A stretch of 24,281 bases of DNA from an uncultured Chloroflexota bacterium (GTDB lineage Bacteria > Chloroflexota > Anaerolineae > Aggregatilineales > Phototrophicaceae), in NCBI GenBank assembly GCA_937927665.1, contig CALBRY010000014.1, positions 1 through 24,281 of the forward strand, given 5' to 3'. The position numbers were made by a program, and so were the translations under genes. Each line of letters starts with the position of its first letter. The stretch's first letter is position 1. This document shows, in pieces, positions 7,362 to 14,307 of this stretch. The notes under the pieces were generated by a model that saw only the letters and a program-made list of their open reading frames with translations, ran no database searches and was not told the DNA's origin.

Positions 7362-8660
7362 TCAGGAGGTCGCTAATGCAGGCTTGATCAACGCCACCCG
7401 TTTACGCTCGCTTTCGCTCACGGTCATGATCGCGCACCCCAACTTTTCCGGATCATGCCGCCATGGGCGCTGGACATCAATCAGATCGGTGTAATAAACG
7501 TCATAGCGCTGCAAGATTTCGTGATGTTCTGGCGCGGGCAGGACATACAACGTATTACGGTTTTCGCCTTCTCCGCTTAAATAAACATTGTTGGCGATCA
7601 CAGCCTGAAATACGCCGCGCCCGATGTGGCGTTCCAGCGCGAAAACGTGTTCAGCAACAGTGTAATCGTCCGTCTCACCCGGCTGCTGTGCGATATTGCA
7701 GACATACACCTTATACGCATTGGTAGCGCGCAGCGCTTCGGTGATTTCGCGTACAAGCAGGTTCGGAATGATACTCGTGTACAGGCTGCCGGGTCCAATC
7801 ACGATCAGATCGGCGTCGAGGATGGCGCGCACCGCACCCTGATAGGCTGCGACTTTTTCCGGCATCAACCAGATACGTTGGATTTGCCCACCAAGATCGC
7901 TAATCGACGACTCGCCTTCAACCGTCACCGTACGACCTTCTGAAGGTAAGTAAATCTCGGCTGCCAGATTCACATCGGTCATGGTTGAAGGAAGCACACG
8001 CCCTTGAATGTTGAGCACGCGCTCGGTTTCGATGAGTGCGGTTTCAAGACTTCCCGTAACGCCGCTCAAGGCTGAAATGAACAGGTTACCGAAGGCATGA
8101 CCATTCAGATCGCCTGTGCTAAAGCGATACTGGAACAGACGTGTCATTAGACTTTCGTCATCTGCGAGTGCCGCGATGTTATTGCGAAGATCACCGGGAG
8201 GCAGTACACCCATCTCACGGCGCAGTCTGCCGGAACTACCGCCATCATCTGCAACGGTAACAACCGCGGTGATATTGTTCGTTACGGATTTTAGACCGCG
8301 CAGACTGGCAGGAAGTCCCGTTCCGCCCCCGATCGCGACCACTTTGATTCCCTTTTGGCGGCGGCTGTGCGTATAAACCGCATCGACGATTGAGCCGGGT
8401 TGATGCCGACGATAAGGGGCAAGCAGTGTCCCGGAGAGTCCCACGACAGCGACGCCGACTAGCGAAATTCCGGCGGCGAAGATGATCAGAATTTCGATGA
8501 TTCCGAACGCAAATGCCGTATCAGTAACGAGGAAGAATTTCAACAACCCAAGCGCTAGTCCCAGTGCGGTCATGCCAATTCCTCCAAACAGCAGGAGAAT
8601 CCAGCGTTTGACCCCTATCCCGAACATAAACACTTTTTTTAGGTGTTGGATGGCATTCAT
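7362..8660 (-). CDS. yvcK: YvcK-family gluconeogenesis/morphogenesis factor with N-terminal membrane anchor
   Basis: The YvcK/CofD-like family binds UDP-sugars. In Bacillus and mycobacteria it is needed for growth on gluconeogenic carbon sources and for normal cell shape. The 432-residue product shows VVAIGGGTGLPASLRGL (107-123), VADDGGSSGRLRREMG (136-151) and PPGDLRNNIAALAD (154-167), the hallmark P-loop-like core, then conserved IGPGSLYTSI and VCNIAQQPGETDDY segments. Residues 19-80 contain two hydrophobic helices absent from the ~317-residue soluble B. subtilis protein, so this form is probably membrane-anchored. The ATG at 8660 is chosen, with only a weak AAGAAA site. It heads the gap-pgk-kinase-tpi cluster, has a good promoter, and diverges from the NAD(P)HX repair gene. 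Confidence 0.95.
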   Translation of the reverse strand: MNAIQHLKKVFMFGIGVKRWILLLFGGIGMTALGLALGLLKFFLVTDTAFAFGIIEILIIFAAGISLVGVAVVGLSGTLLAPYRRHQPGSIVDAVYTHSRRQKGIKVVAIGGGTGLPASLRGLKSVTNNITAVVTVADDGGSSGRLRREMGVLPPGDLRNNIAALADDESLMTRLFQYRFSTGDLNGHAFGNLFISALSGVTGSLETALIETERVLNIQGRVLPSTMTDVNLAAEIYLPSEGRTVTVEGESSISDLGGQIQRIWLMPEKVAAYQGAVRAILDADLIVIGPGSLYTSIIPNLLVREITEALRATNAYKVYVCNIAQQPGETDDYTVAEHVFALERHIGRGVFQAVIANNVYLSGEGENRNTLYVLPAPEHHEILQRYDVYYTDLIDVQRPWRHDPEKLGCAIMTVSESERKRVALIKPALATS

Positions 8661-8696
8661 GCACGTCTGATTTCTTGTGTGAGGACAATCAGATCA

Positions 8697-8725
8697 AGAT
8701 TATCATTGGGGTTGGGACGTGTCAA
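8697..8725 (-). promoter_or_regulatory. Promoter of yvcK
   Basis: On the minus strand a perfect TTGACA -35 (8720-8725) is followed after 17 bp by TAATCT (8697-8702), or after 15 bp by the better GATAAT (8699-8704). A start near 8690 would give a leader of about 30 nt. No comparably good promoter is seen for the divergent gene. Confidence 0.6.
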
Positions 8726-8837
8726 ACCTAGAAGCATGCATGTAGCCAACTTTTTACGCTTGTTACCTGACCATTTCGGTTTGCCGGATGAACAGTTCCG
8801 GTTCAGAATCGTGGACAGTCTAATCGAGGATACGCCC

Positions 8838-10556
8838 ATGATCAAAATTGTCTCTATTAATGCAATGCGCGAAATCGAATCCGCCGCTAACGAAGCAGGC
8901 TTCACATATGACTTGATGATGGAGAATGCCGGTGCTGCTGCTGCACGCCGCGCCGCACAGCTCCTTGAAAGTTTCCGTCTGCCTGATCCCGCCGAGGCAA
9001 AAGTCACTGTCTTGGTGGGACCGGGTAAAAATGGTGGTGATGGATTGGTCGCCGCGCGCGTACTTGCCGAATTGTCATCCGCTCAAGTCCGTGTATATCT
9101 ACTCAAAAAACGCCCGGAAGATGATCCCCTGTTCGCGGCGGTGCGCTCTGCCGGATTATTTATCGCGGATGCAGAGGATGATCAGCGCTTCCGCGTTCTT
9201 TCGCATACGATCGCCAGCGCCAATCTATTGATCGACGCGCTGTTCGGGATCGGCGTTCAACTTCCACTCCGTGATGAAGCGGTTAAGATGCTGCGCGCCG
9301 CCCGTGCTGCGATCAATGGCAGCGAACGCGGAGAGGAAAACCTTGAAGGGGTCATTCTTCACCCGACTGATCCGCGCACTGTTGAACGGACAACACGCCC
9401 GTATGTGCTTGCGATAGACTGCCCCAGCGGGCTTGACTGTGACACAGGGGCGATCGATTCGCACACACTGACAGCGGATGAAACGATCACCTTTATCGCC
9501 GTCAAGCCCGGTTTACTCACGTATCCCGGCGCGGCACATGTCGGCAAGCTCACGATGGCGACGATCGGCGTTCCCGAAAATACGAAAATCCCCGCACTCA
9601 AAGATGAAAAGCTGTTCTTTGTGGACGGCGCATACGCGCGTGATCTGCTGCCGGAGCGCTCTACCAGTTCGCACAAAGGATCATATGGCAAAGCGTTGAT
9701 CATCGGTGGATCGATCAACTATTCAGGTGCTCCTGCAATGAGCGCGCTGGCGGCGTATCGAAGTGGTACGGGATTGGTCACGGTGGGGACGCCTGCGGCG
9801 GTCGCTGCCTCGCTCGGCGCAAAGCTGGTTGAGCCAACTTGGTTGATCTTCCCCTCCGAGATGGGCGTCCTCGCGGACTCTGCCGCACCGCTGATCCGCA
9901 AAGAGGCGGAGGCATATACCGCGATGCTGATCGGTCCCGGTATCAACCGCGAGAAAACCACCCGCGATCTCCTGATTGCACTGTTCGCGGGGCGCGCAAA
10001 GACCGCCCGCCAAGCGATCGGGTTTCTTGCACCTAGAGCCGCTGCCGATGACCAATCAGCAGAAAAGCCGCTTCCCCCGCTTTCGCTGGATGCGGACGCA
10101 CTTAACCTGTTGAGCGAGATCGACCAGTGGTGGACGCATCTGCCGCCCGAAACAATCATCACACCGCACGCCGGGGAGTTTGCGCGACTGGCAGGTATGG
10201 AACGCGAAGCAGTCGAAGCGAACCGGTTCGCTCTGGCGGCTGAAAAAGCGGCGTCGTGGAACTGTATCGTGCTGCTCAAAGGCGCGCACACGGTGATCGC
10301 TCATCCTGATGGGCGTACAGCAGTCTTGCCGTTCAAAACATCCGCGCTTTCGACAGCAGGAACGGGAGATGTCCTCAGCGGGTTAATTGTGGGATTCTTG
10401 GCTCAGGGAGCCAAACCCTTTGATGCGGCTGTGCTGGCAGGTTATCTGCATGGGATGGCAGGGCTTGAAGCAGCAAGAATACGCGGCGGGGAACGTGCCG
10501 TGATCGCCGGAGATGTGTTGGAGGCAATTCCGGCAGTGCTGGCAATATTGGAGTAA
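8838..10556 (+). CDS. nnr: Bifunctional NAD(P)H-hydrate epimerase / ADP-dependent NAD(P)H-hydrate dehydratase
   Basis: Repairs hydrated NAD(P)H (NAD(P)HX). The N-terminal YjeF_N domain epimerises the R and S forms, and the C-terminal ribokinase-like domain dehydrates S-NAD(P)HX using ADP. The 572-residue product has GPGKNGGDGLVAAR (61-74), DALFGIG, IDCPSGLDCDTG and VKPGLLTYPGA in the first ~235 residues. The second domain has KGSYGKALIIGGS, SGAPAMSALAAYRSGTGLVT, GPGINREKT, LDADALNLL, TPHAGEFARL and the nucleotide-site STAGTGDVLSG near the C-terminus. The open frame extends 65 codons upstream into the yvcK promoter. The ATG at 8838 is preferred because homology begins there and GAGG sits 8 nt upstream. 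It appears monocistronic and ends in a terminator hairpin. Confidence 0.96.
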   Translation: MIKIVSINAMREIESAANEAGFTYDLMMENAGAAAARRAAQLLESFRLPDPAEAKVTVLVGPGKNGGDGLVAARVLAELSSAQVRVYLLKKRPEDDPLFAAVRSAGLFIADAEDDQRFRVLSHTIASANLLIDALFGIGVQLPLRDEAVKMLRAARAAINGSERGEENLEGVILHPTDPRTVERTTRPYVLAIDCPSGLDCDTGAIDSHTLTADETITFIAVKPGLLTYPGAAHVGKLTMATIGVPENTKIPALKDEKLFFVDGAYARDLLPERSTSSHKGSYGKALIIGGSINYSGAPAMSALAAYRSGTGLVTVGTPAAVAASLGAKLVEPTWLIFPSEMGVLADSAAPLIRKEAEAYTAMLIGPGINREKTTRDLLIALFAGRAKTARQAIGFLAPRAAADDQSAEKPLPPLSLDADALNLLSEIDQWWTHLPPETIITPHAGEFARLAGMEREAVEANRFALAAEKAASWNCIVLLKGAHTVIAHPDGRTAVLPFKTSALSTAGTGDVLSGLIVGFLAQGAKPFDAAVLAGYLHGMAGLEAARIRGGERAVIAGDVLEAIPAVLAILE

Positions 10557-10563
10557 AACAAGA

Positions 10564-10612
10564 ACCGCAGAGGACACAGACAATTCTCTGGGTTCTCTGC
10601 GGTAGTTTCTTT
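10564..10612. terminator. Bidirectional terminator, repeat-like hairpin
   Basis: ACCGCAGAG (10564-10572) pairs with CTCTGCGGT (10595-10603), with further CAGA/TCTG pairing inside. The plus strand then reads AGTTTCTTT, and the minus-strand exit reads GGTTCTTGTT. It sits between two converging genes, starting 8 nt after one stop and ending at the other. The CCGCAGAGGACACAGA wording resembles a hairpin repeat I recall from many environmental bacterial genomes. Confidence 0.7.
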
Positions 10613-10841
10613 AGCGGTTCATTTCTTCAAGGCGGCGGCGGGCGGCGGCTTTGCCTTCCGCGATGCTGTCCGCAACGGGATCACGCGGAATTGCCAGTTC
10701 GACCCGGTCGCGGACTTCACGGCGCAGTGCCAAGCCGCTCTTGGGTAGTGTGAGCAGTGCGGTAATGCCGCCGATGATCAACCCGTAAATTGTGCCCCAA
10801 ATGAGCATTTCACCATCAAGTTCGCGCGGTTCACGGCTCAT
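10611..10841 (-). CDS. Small YtxH-like membrane protein
   Basis: 76 residues. One membrane helix (~12-30, MLIWGTIYGLIIGGITALL) is followed by a TLPKSGLALRREVRDR stretch. This fits the YtxH pattern of a Gly-rich helix, a Pro-x-SG turn and a charged amphipathic tail that is probably cytoplasmic. Its ATG overlaps the upstream stop as ATGA (10838-10841) and AAGGAAGG lies just upstream, so it is translationally coupled to the preceding membrane protein. YtxH proteins are poorly characterised, with stress links in Bacillus; no specific role is claimed. Confidence 0.82.
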   Translation of the reverse strand: MSREPRELDGEMLIWGTIYGLIIGGITALLTLPKSGLALRREVRDRVELAIPRDPVADSIAEGKAAARRRLEEMNR

Positions 10842-11353
10842 TTTGCGCCTTCCTTGTCCGGTGTTTTTGTCCGGTCAGCCGTGCGCCGGATAGCTTTTCG
10901 CAAACCGAACACTTCGCGCAAGACGACCGATGATCCCGCCAAGAAGCCGCTCAAACGAACAACAGGCTGGGCAAGGTTTGCACTAACAAATTCAACCGTC
11001 GTCTGCGCGGTCTTAACTGTTTGCTGTGTGTTTTCCAATATCGGCTTGACTTCGGTTTGCAGCAGGTTGATCAACCGCGCAATCTGAAGGATCAGAATGG
11101 CGAGGCTGAGAACGATCAAAATGCCTTCCAGCCCAAGAAAGATGATCACAAGATCACGAATCAGGCGGATGACGGTACCACTTTGCTCAATATTGCTGGT
11201 GGCGGCGATCACAACCGCGCAGATAAATAGGAGAAGAATTGCGCCGATCAAAACAGCGGCAGCGATGATGATCATACGCCGCAAGCCGCTCATTGAGCTT
11301 TGCTTCTCCTCGGCGGGTGCTGGTGATACAGGTGTATTTGGCTTATCCGTCAT
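10838..11353 (-). CDS. Two-helix membrane protein, DUF948/YtxG-like
   Basis: 171 residues from the ATG at 11353; a TTG at 11368 would add five residues, and neither start has a clear ribosome site. A hydrophilic Pro-rich N-terminus is followed by two long hydrophobic segments (IIIAAAVLIGAILLLFICAV and LVIIFLGLEGILIVLSLAIL). A polar helix then reads LLQTEVKPILENTQQTVKTAQTT, and the C-terminus is basic. The helix with repeated T/V/Q spacing next to a membrane segment resembles YtxG/DUF948 proteins, which often sit beside ytxH genes, as here. Function is unknown. It is the middle gene of a three-gene membrane-protein operon. Confidence 0.8.
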   Translation of the reverse strand: MTDKPNTPVSPAPAEEKQSSMSGLRRMIIIAAAVLIGAILLLFICAVVIAATSNIEQSGTVIRLIRDLVIIFLGLEGILIVLSLAILILQIARLINLLQTEVKPILENTQQTVKTAQTTVEFVSANLAQPVVRLSGFLAGSSVVLREVFGLRKAIRRTADRTKTPDKEGAK

Positions 11354-11374
11354 AGGGGACTGCCCCAATCAGCT

Positions 11375-11674
11375 TTAGCGCGCGGGTTTTCGTCGCACGC
11401 GTCGGGTAGATGAAGCGGGTCGGCTCGTCATTAAGGCGTAAACGAACAGGAGCGCTACGCCCGCCCCGATCAATGCAGGAAGCAGATGAAGCGAACCGAT
11501 AGTAAATACTTGAACCTCGAACACAACGCCTGCCACATGTCCCACTCCGAAACCAATCCATGCCGCAACGATAAATACGGCGAAACGGCGCACATCGCCC
11601 CCCACGATGAGGTGAAAGATCGCCCCACACAAGGTTGCTAAAAGAAGGGCAAATGTGACAATTGGACTGGGCAA
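11375..11674 (-). CDS. Small three-helix membrane protein, unknown
   Basis: 99 residues from a TTG at 11674, chosen because GAAGG lies 8 nt upstream and the membrane protein begins there (MPSPIVTFALLLAT). The frame is open much further upstream, but that extension would run through the divergent promoter and into the SRPBCC gene in antisense, so it is rejected; a GTG at 11722 remains possible. Three hydrophobic segments are followed by a basic tail (TRRVRRKPAR). I do not recognise the family. It is probably the first gene of the operon with the two following membrane-protein genes (21-nt gap to the next). Confidence 0.7.
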   Translation of the reverse strand: MPSPIVTFALLLATLCGAIFHLIVGGDVRRFAVFIVAAWIGFGVGHVAGVVFEVQVFTIGSLHLLPALIGAGVALLFVYALMTSRPASSTRRVRRKPAR

Positions 11675-11735
11675 ACGAGAAACCTTCGGTACAATGGCTG
11701 GACGACAACGGAATGGTAACACGTTTACTGAGATT

Positions 11736-11763
11736 TTGACCAGCCAATTGGCTGGTTTATAAT
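11736..11763 (+). promoter_or_regulatory. Near-consensus promoter of the SRPBCC gene, probably leaderless
   Basis: TTGACC (11736-11741) and a perfect TATAAT (11758-11763) are separated by 16 bp. The -10 ends only 7 nt before the ATG at 11771, so the transcript should begin at or within a base or two of the start codon. No ribosome-binding sequence is present, which agrees with a leaderless mRNA. Confidence 0.75.
11739..11756. promoter_or_regulatory. Perfect 18-bp palindrome in the promoter spacer, candidate operator
   Basis: ACCAGCCAATTGGCTGGT is identical on both strands and fills the space between the -35 and -10 boxes, where a bound dimeric repressor would block RNA polymerase. The cognate regulator is not identified. 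Confidence 0.6.
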
Positions 11764-11770
11764 CGCTTAC

Positions 11771-13126
11771 ATGATGCAGACGATCGATCAACGAATTCTC
11801 ATTCCCGCGCCGCCAGATACGGTCTGGGCGACGATTAGCGATATTCGCCAAAATTCTGAGTGGATGGCGGATTGCGAACACGTCGCGTTCATCAGCCAAA
11901 GTCGGCAGGGACCCGGTACTCGCTGGCGCAGCACTATCCGCAAAGGGCATGACGCGGTTGTGCAAGTCACGGCGTGGTACAACGGCTTAGGCTACGAATA
12001 CACCTATATCGACGGGATGCCCTTCAAGCAAAACGTCGGACGTATTCGCCTACAAGAACTGCCTGAAGGCACAATGGTTCAGTGGACATTCAGTTTCGAA
12101 ACGAAGGGGGTGCTCAGCGGAGGCAAACGCGGTGTCGAGCGCACCATCGAAGAGAGTCTGAAAGGACTGTATAAACTCCTCAAAGAAAGCGCGCCGCGCA
12201 GACCGCTTGAAGCCAAATCGCTGATGCGTGATGATCCCGGCGTTGAAGCACGCGCGACCTACAAACCCCGTCATCCTTCGGCAGAAAACAAGCCTGAGAC
12301 AACCGAGCAACCCGCTTCGGAATCGCGGATGGGTATTCTGCACGAACCGCCGATTGAAGAAGGCGATAACCGCTGGATTCCTGCTTCATCAGCGCCGCTG
12401 ATCAACGAACCGCCGATCGTAGAGGATGATACACGTCCGCGCGTCGCGGTTGTCCCGCTTGAGCAGCCAGTCTCCCGCGCCGAGCCGCACCCACCGCGTG
12501 TACCGTTTGAAGAGCCGGAATTCTTAAGTGAACTGGATCAAATGCCAAAGCCGGAGGATGTGCGTTTCATGCCGCCAACCGCCGCGCCAGTTCATATTGA
12601 AGAACCGCCAATCGCGCCGGATGATACAAAACCGCGTTTTGCGGAAGTGTCTACCGACCCTGCACCCGTTGAACCAGTAATGCCTGCTGTCGAGGCGGAT
12701 GCGCCCGAAATCCAAGAGGAAGCGATCACGGTCGATCCCGAACCGACTCCGGTTTCGCGCTCGAAAGTGGTTTCCGGTGAATTACCCGTTGTGGTACAAG
12801 TCGAACCACCGCCGCCCGCGCCTGTTGAGGCAGAACCCGAACCGGAAGTTATCCCCGAACCTGAACCAATGCCTGTACGGGCATTCACGCCGATTCCCGC
12901 AGAGGTAATCCGCGATACGACCCTGCCAGAAGTCAGCGACGACACGGCAAGTATCTGGGAAGTCTTTAAACTACCGCGCCCCAGCGAAACTCAAGAAATG
13001 CGTGCGCTCGCAGAACGATCGACGCAGCGCCCACCGCTCAGAGCCGAAGTTCAGCCGCCGCGTATGGGACTGCGGCAGTTTCATCGACGGCGGATCGTGC
13101 GGCTGCGCCGACCTTCATCTTCCTAA
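11771..13126 (+). CDS. SRPBCC-domain protein with long Pro/Glu-rich tail containing EPPI repeats
   Basis: 451 residues. Residues ~1-145 match the SRPBCC / polyketide-cyclase-like fold: an N-terminal RILIPAPPDTVWATISDI strand-helix, SEWM, and a long C-terminal helix after GVLSGGKRGVE. This fold makes a hydrophobic ligand cavity; the ligand is unknown. Residues ~150-400 are Pro/Glu/Ala-rich and probably disordered. They contain three copies of EPPI-x-x-(G/D)-D-(N/T)-(R/K) at 192-202, 213-224 and 278-289. The last ~60 residues are helical then strongly basic (RRRIVRLRRPSSS). ATGATG gives two possible starts, 11771 or 11774. It is transcribed alone from a strong palindrome-bearing promoter and ends in a hairpin. 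Domain call is confident; function is unknown. Confidence 0.88.
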   Translation: MMQTIDQRILIPAPPDTVWATISDIRQNSEWMADCEHVAFISQSRQGPGTRWRSTIRKGHDAVVQVTAWYNGLGYEYTYIDGMPFKQNVGRIRLQELPEGTMVQWTFSFETKGVLSGGKRGVERTIEESLKGLYKLLKESAPRRPLEAKSLMRDDPGVEARATYKPRHPSAENKPETTEQPASESRMGILHEPPIEEGDNRWIPASSAPLINEPPIVEDDTRPRVAVVPLEQPVSRAEPHPPRVPFEEPEFLSELDQMPKPEDVRFMPPTAAPVHIEEPPIAPDDTKPRFAEVSTDPAPVEPVMPAVEADAPEIQEEAITVDPEPTPVSRSKVVSGELPVVVQVEPPPPAPVEAEPEPEVIPEPEPMPVRAFTPIPAEVIRDTTLPEVSDDTASIWEVFKLPRPSETQEMRALAERSTQRPPLRAEVQPPRMGLRQFHRRRIVRLRRPSSS

Positions 13127-13132
13127 ATCCTC

Positions 13133-13161
13133 AATGATCCCGGAACACCACCGGGATCATT
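13133..13161. terminator. Bidirectional hairpin between converging genes
   Basis: AATGATCCCGG and CCGGGATCATT form an 11-bp perfect stem with a 7-nt loop, 6 nt after the SRPBCC stop and overlapping the stop codon of the opposing gene. T-tracts are weak on both sides, so efficiency is uncertain. Confidence 0.6.
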
Positions 13162-13429
13162 CATCTTCGTCGTCCATATCCCCGTCAATAATCGCATAGA
13201 CGGTATCCAGCGCATCTTCAGCAGCATCAAGCGCGGCGAATGCACCTTCATCGTCATTCTGCATCAACAGCGATGCGGACTCCAGAAGCGATGCCGCCGC
13301 CATAGTAACGAGTTCGGCAACATCCTGATAATCGTGTGCAGTGATCAAATCGTTGATGACCGCTTTGGCGGCACGCGCATTGTTGAGCGCTTCGTGCAGC
13401 AAGCGAACTGCTTCAGCGGACGTGTTCAT
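13157..13429 (-). CDS. Small acidic helical protein, unknown
   Basis: 90 residues, almost entirely predicted helix, rich in Ala, Glu and Asp, ending in DGDMDDEDE. No Cys, signal peptide or membrane helix is present. The heptad-like Leu/Ala spacing suggests a helical hairpin or bundle. The ATG at 13429 has TAGGAG 9 nt upstream, and the TAG of that site is the stop codon of the upstream O-methyltransferase gene, so the two are probably cotranscribed. I do not recognise the family. Confidence 0.78.
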   Translation of the reverse strand: MNTSAEAVRLLHEALNNARAAKAVINDLITAHDYQDVAELVTMAAASLLESASLLMQNDDEGAFAALDAAEDALDTVYAIIDGDMDDEDE

Positions 13430-13441
13430 CGTGTTCTACTC

Positions 13442-14107
13442 CTACTTGACCCATGCCAGCACGAACCCATCATACCCCTTGCTGCCTACAGTTTGTACCC
13501 CTGCGGACAAGAGTCGTGGTTCGACTGCCAATGCGTCAAGCGCGCGGCGCATCCCATGAACTCGTTCGTCGTCGCTTGCTGCGTTGATAACCTCCCCGCG
13601 CCGAATCACGTTATCGACGATGATTAAGCTGCCGGGGCGGGTCAATTGCAGTGACCAGTCGATGTACTCTTTCGTGCTTTGCTTATCTGCGTCAATGAAT
13701 ACAAGATCGAATGGCGCGGGTTGCTCCGCATGGAGCTTTTCCAGCGTTTCGATTGCACGCCCGACGCGTATTTCGACAGACGATGATACACCCGCTCGAT
13801 CAAGATTCTGCTGTGCGACGACTGCATGTTTGGGATCAAGTTCAAGCGTAATCAACCGCCCGTCGGCGGGAAGCGCGCGCGCCAACCAGATCGTGCTGTA
13901 GCCGCCCAGTGTGCCGATCTCCAAAATGCGGCGCACATTATGCGACCGCGCCAGCACATGCAGCAGTTGTCCTTGATTGGGGGATACATTGATGGATGGC
14001 AGCCCTGCAGCAGTGGAAGACTCGAGCGCGGCTGTCAGAATTGGATCAGATGGGATGAACAAGCTTTCGAAATAATCATCGACCGCTGCCCATTGATCGG
14101 GTGTCAT
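13442..14107 (-). CDS. SAM-dependent O-methyltransferase, COMT-like (family 3)
   Basis: 221 residues, the usual length of bacterial class I O-methyltransferases of the caffeoyl-CoA OMT type. The SAM-binding motif ILEIGTLGGYSTIWLARALP lies near residues 60-80, followed by an acidic strand end (LITLELD) and the metal/SAM-site FDLVFIDADKQ. These enzymes usually methylate small catechol-like hydroxyls with a divalent metal; the substrate cannot be told. The ATG at 14107 is chosen because GGAGG lies 5 nt upstream; the longer open frame runs back through tRNA-His. It lies 39 nt beyond the T-tract of the tRNA terminator, with no obvious promoter between. Confidence 0.92.
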   Translation of the reverse strand: MTPDQWAAVDDYFESLFIPSDPILTAALESSTAAGLPSINVSPNQGQLLHVLARSHNVRRILEIGTLGGYSTIWLARALPADGRLITLELDPKHAVVAQQNLDRAGVSSSVEIRVGRAIETLEKLHAEQPAPFDLVFIDADKQSTKEYIDWSLQLTRPGSLIIVDNVIRRGEVINAASDDERVHGMRRALDALAVEPRLLSAGVQTVGSKGYDGFVLAWVK

Positions 14108-14146
14108 GGCAACCTCCACAGTTGGATAAATAGGAAAATGGGAAAC

Positions 14147-14179
14147 AAAAAAGCCGCCTCGTGTGTGAGGCAGCTTTTT
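14147..14179 (-). terminator. Intrinsic terminator after tRNA-His
   Basis: On the minus strand, AAAAAGCTGCCTC-acacac-GAGGCGGCTTTTTT is a strong stem with one wobble or mismatch and a 6-T tract, starting a few nt after the tRNA 3' end. Confidence 0.88.
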
Positions 14180-14182
14180 AGG

Positions 14183-14257
14183 GGTGGCTAAAGGGACTTG
14201 AACCCTCGACCTGTTGATCCACAATCAACCGCTCTAACCAACTGAGCTACAGCCACC
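14183..14257 (-). tRNA. tRNA-His (anticodon GTG)
   Basis: On the minus strand a full cloverleaf can be folded. The acceptor is GTGGCTG/TAGCCAC, the D-arm GCTCAGTTGGTTAGAGC, and the anticodon stem GTTGA/TCAAC with loop TTGTGGA (anticodon GTG at 14220-14222). The T-arm is GAGGGTTCAAGTCCCTT. The encoded G at -1 (14257) opposite C73 (14183) is the histidine identity pair. CCA is not encoded (the sequence continues CCT). Confidence 0.97.
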
Positions 14258-14307
14258 ATATTGGATATCAGTTTATCAGAGATTGGAGGCGATTTCCAGA
14301 CCCTTTT

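Noticed and set aside
9719..10291. 190-codon open frame on the minus strand
   Set aside because: Antisense to the dehydratase domain of the NAD(P)HX repair gene.
11675..11965. N-terminal extension of the small membrane protein to 196 residues
   Set aside because: It would cross the strong divergent promoter and overlap the SRPBCC coding start; the hydrophilic extension looks non-coding.
14108..14224. 39-residue N-terminal extension of the O-methyltransferase
   Set aside because: It would be read through the tRNA-His and its terminator; a good ribosome site supports the internal ATG.
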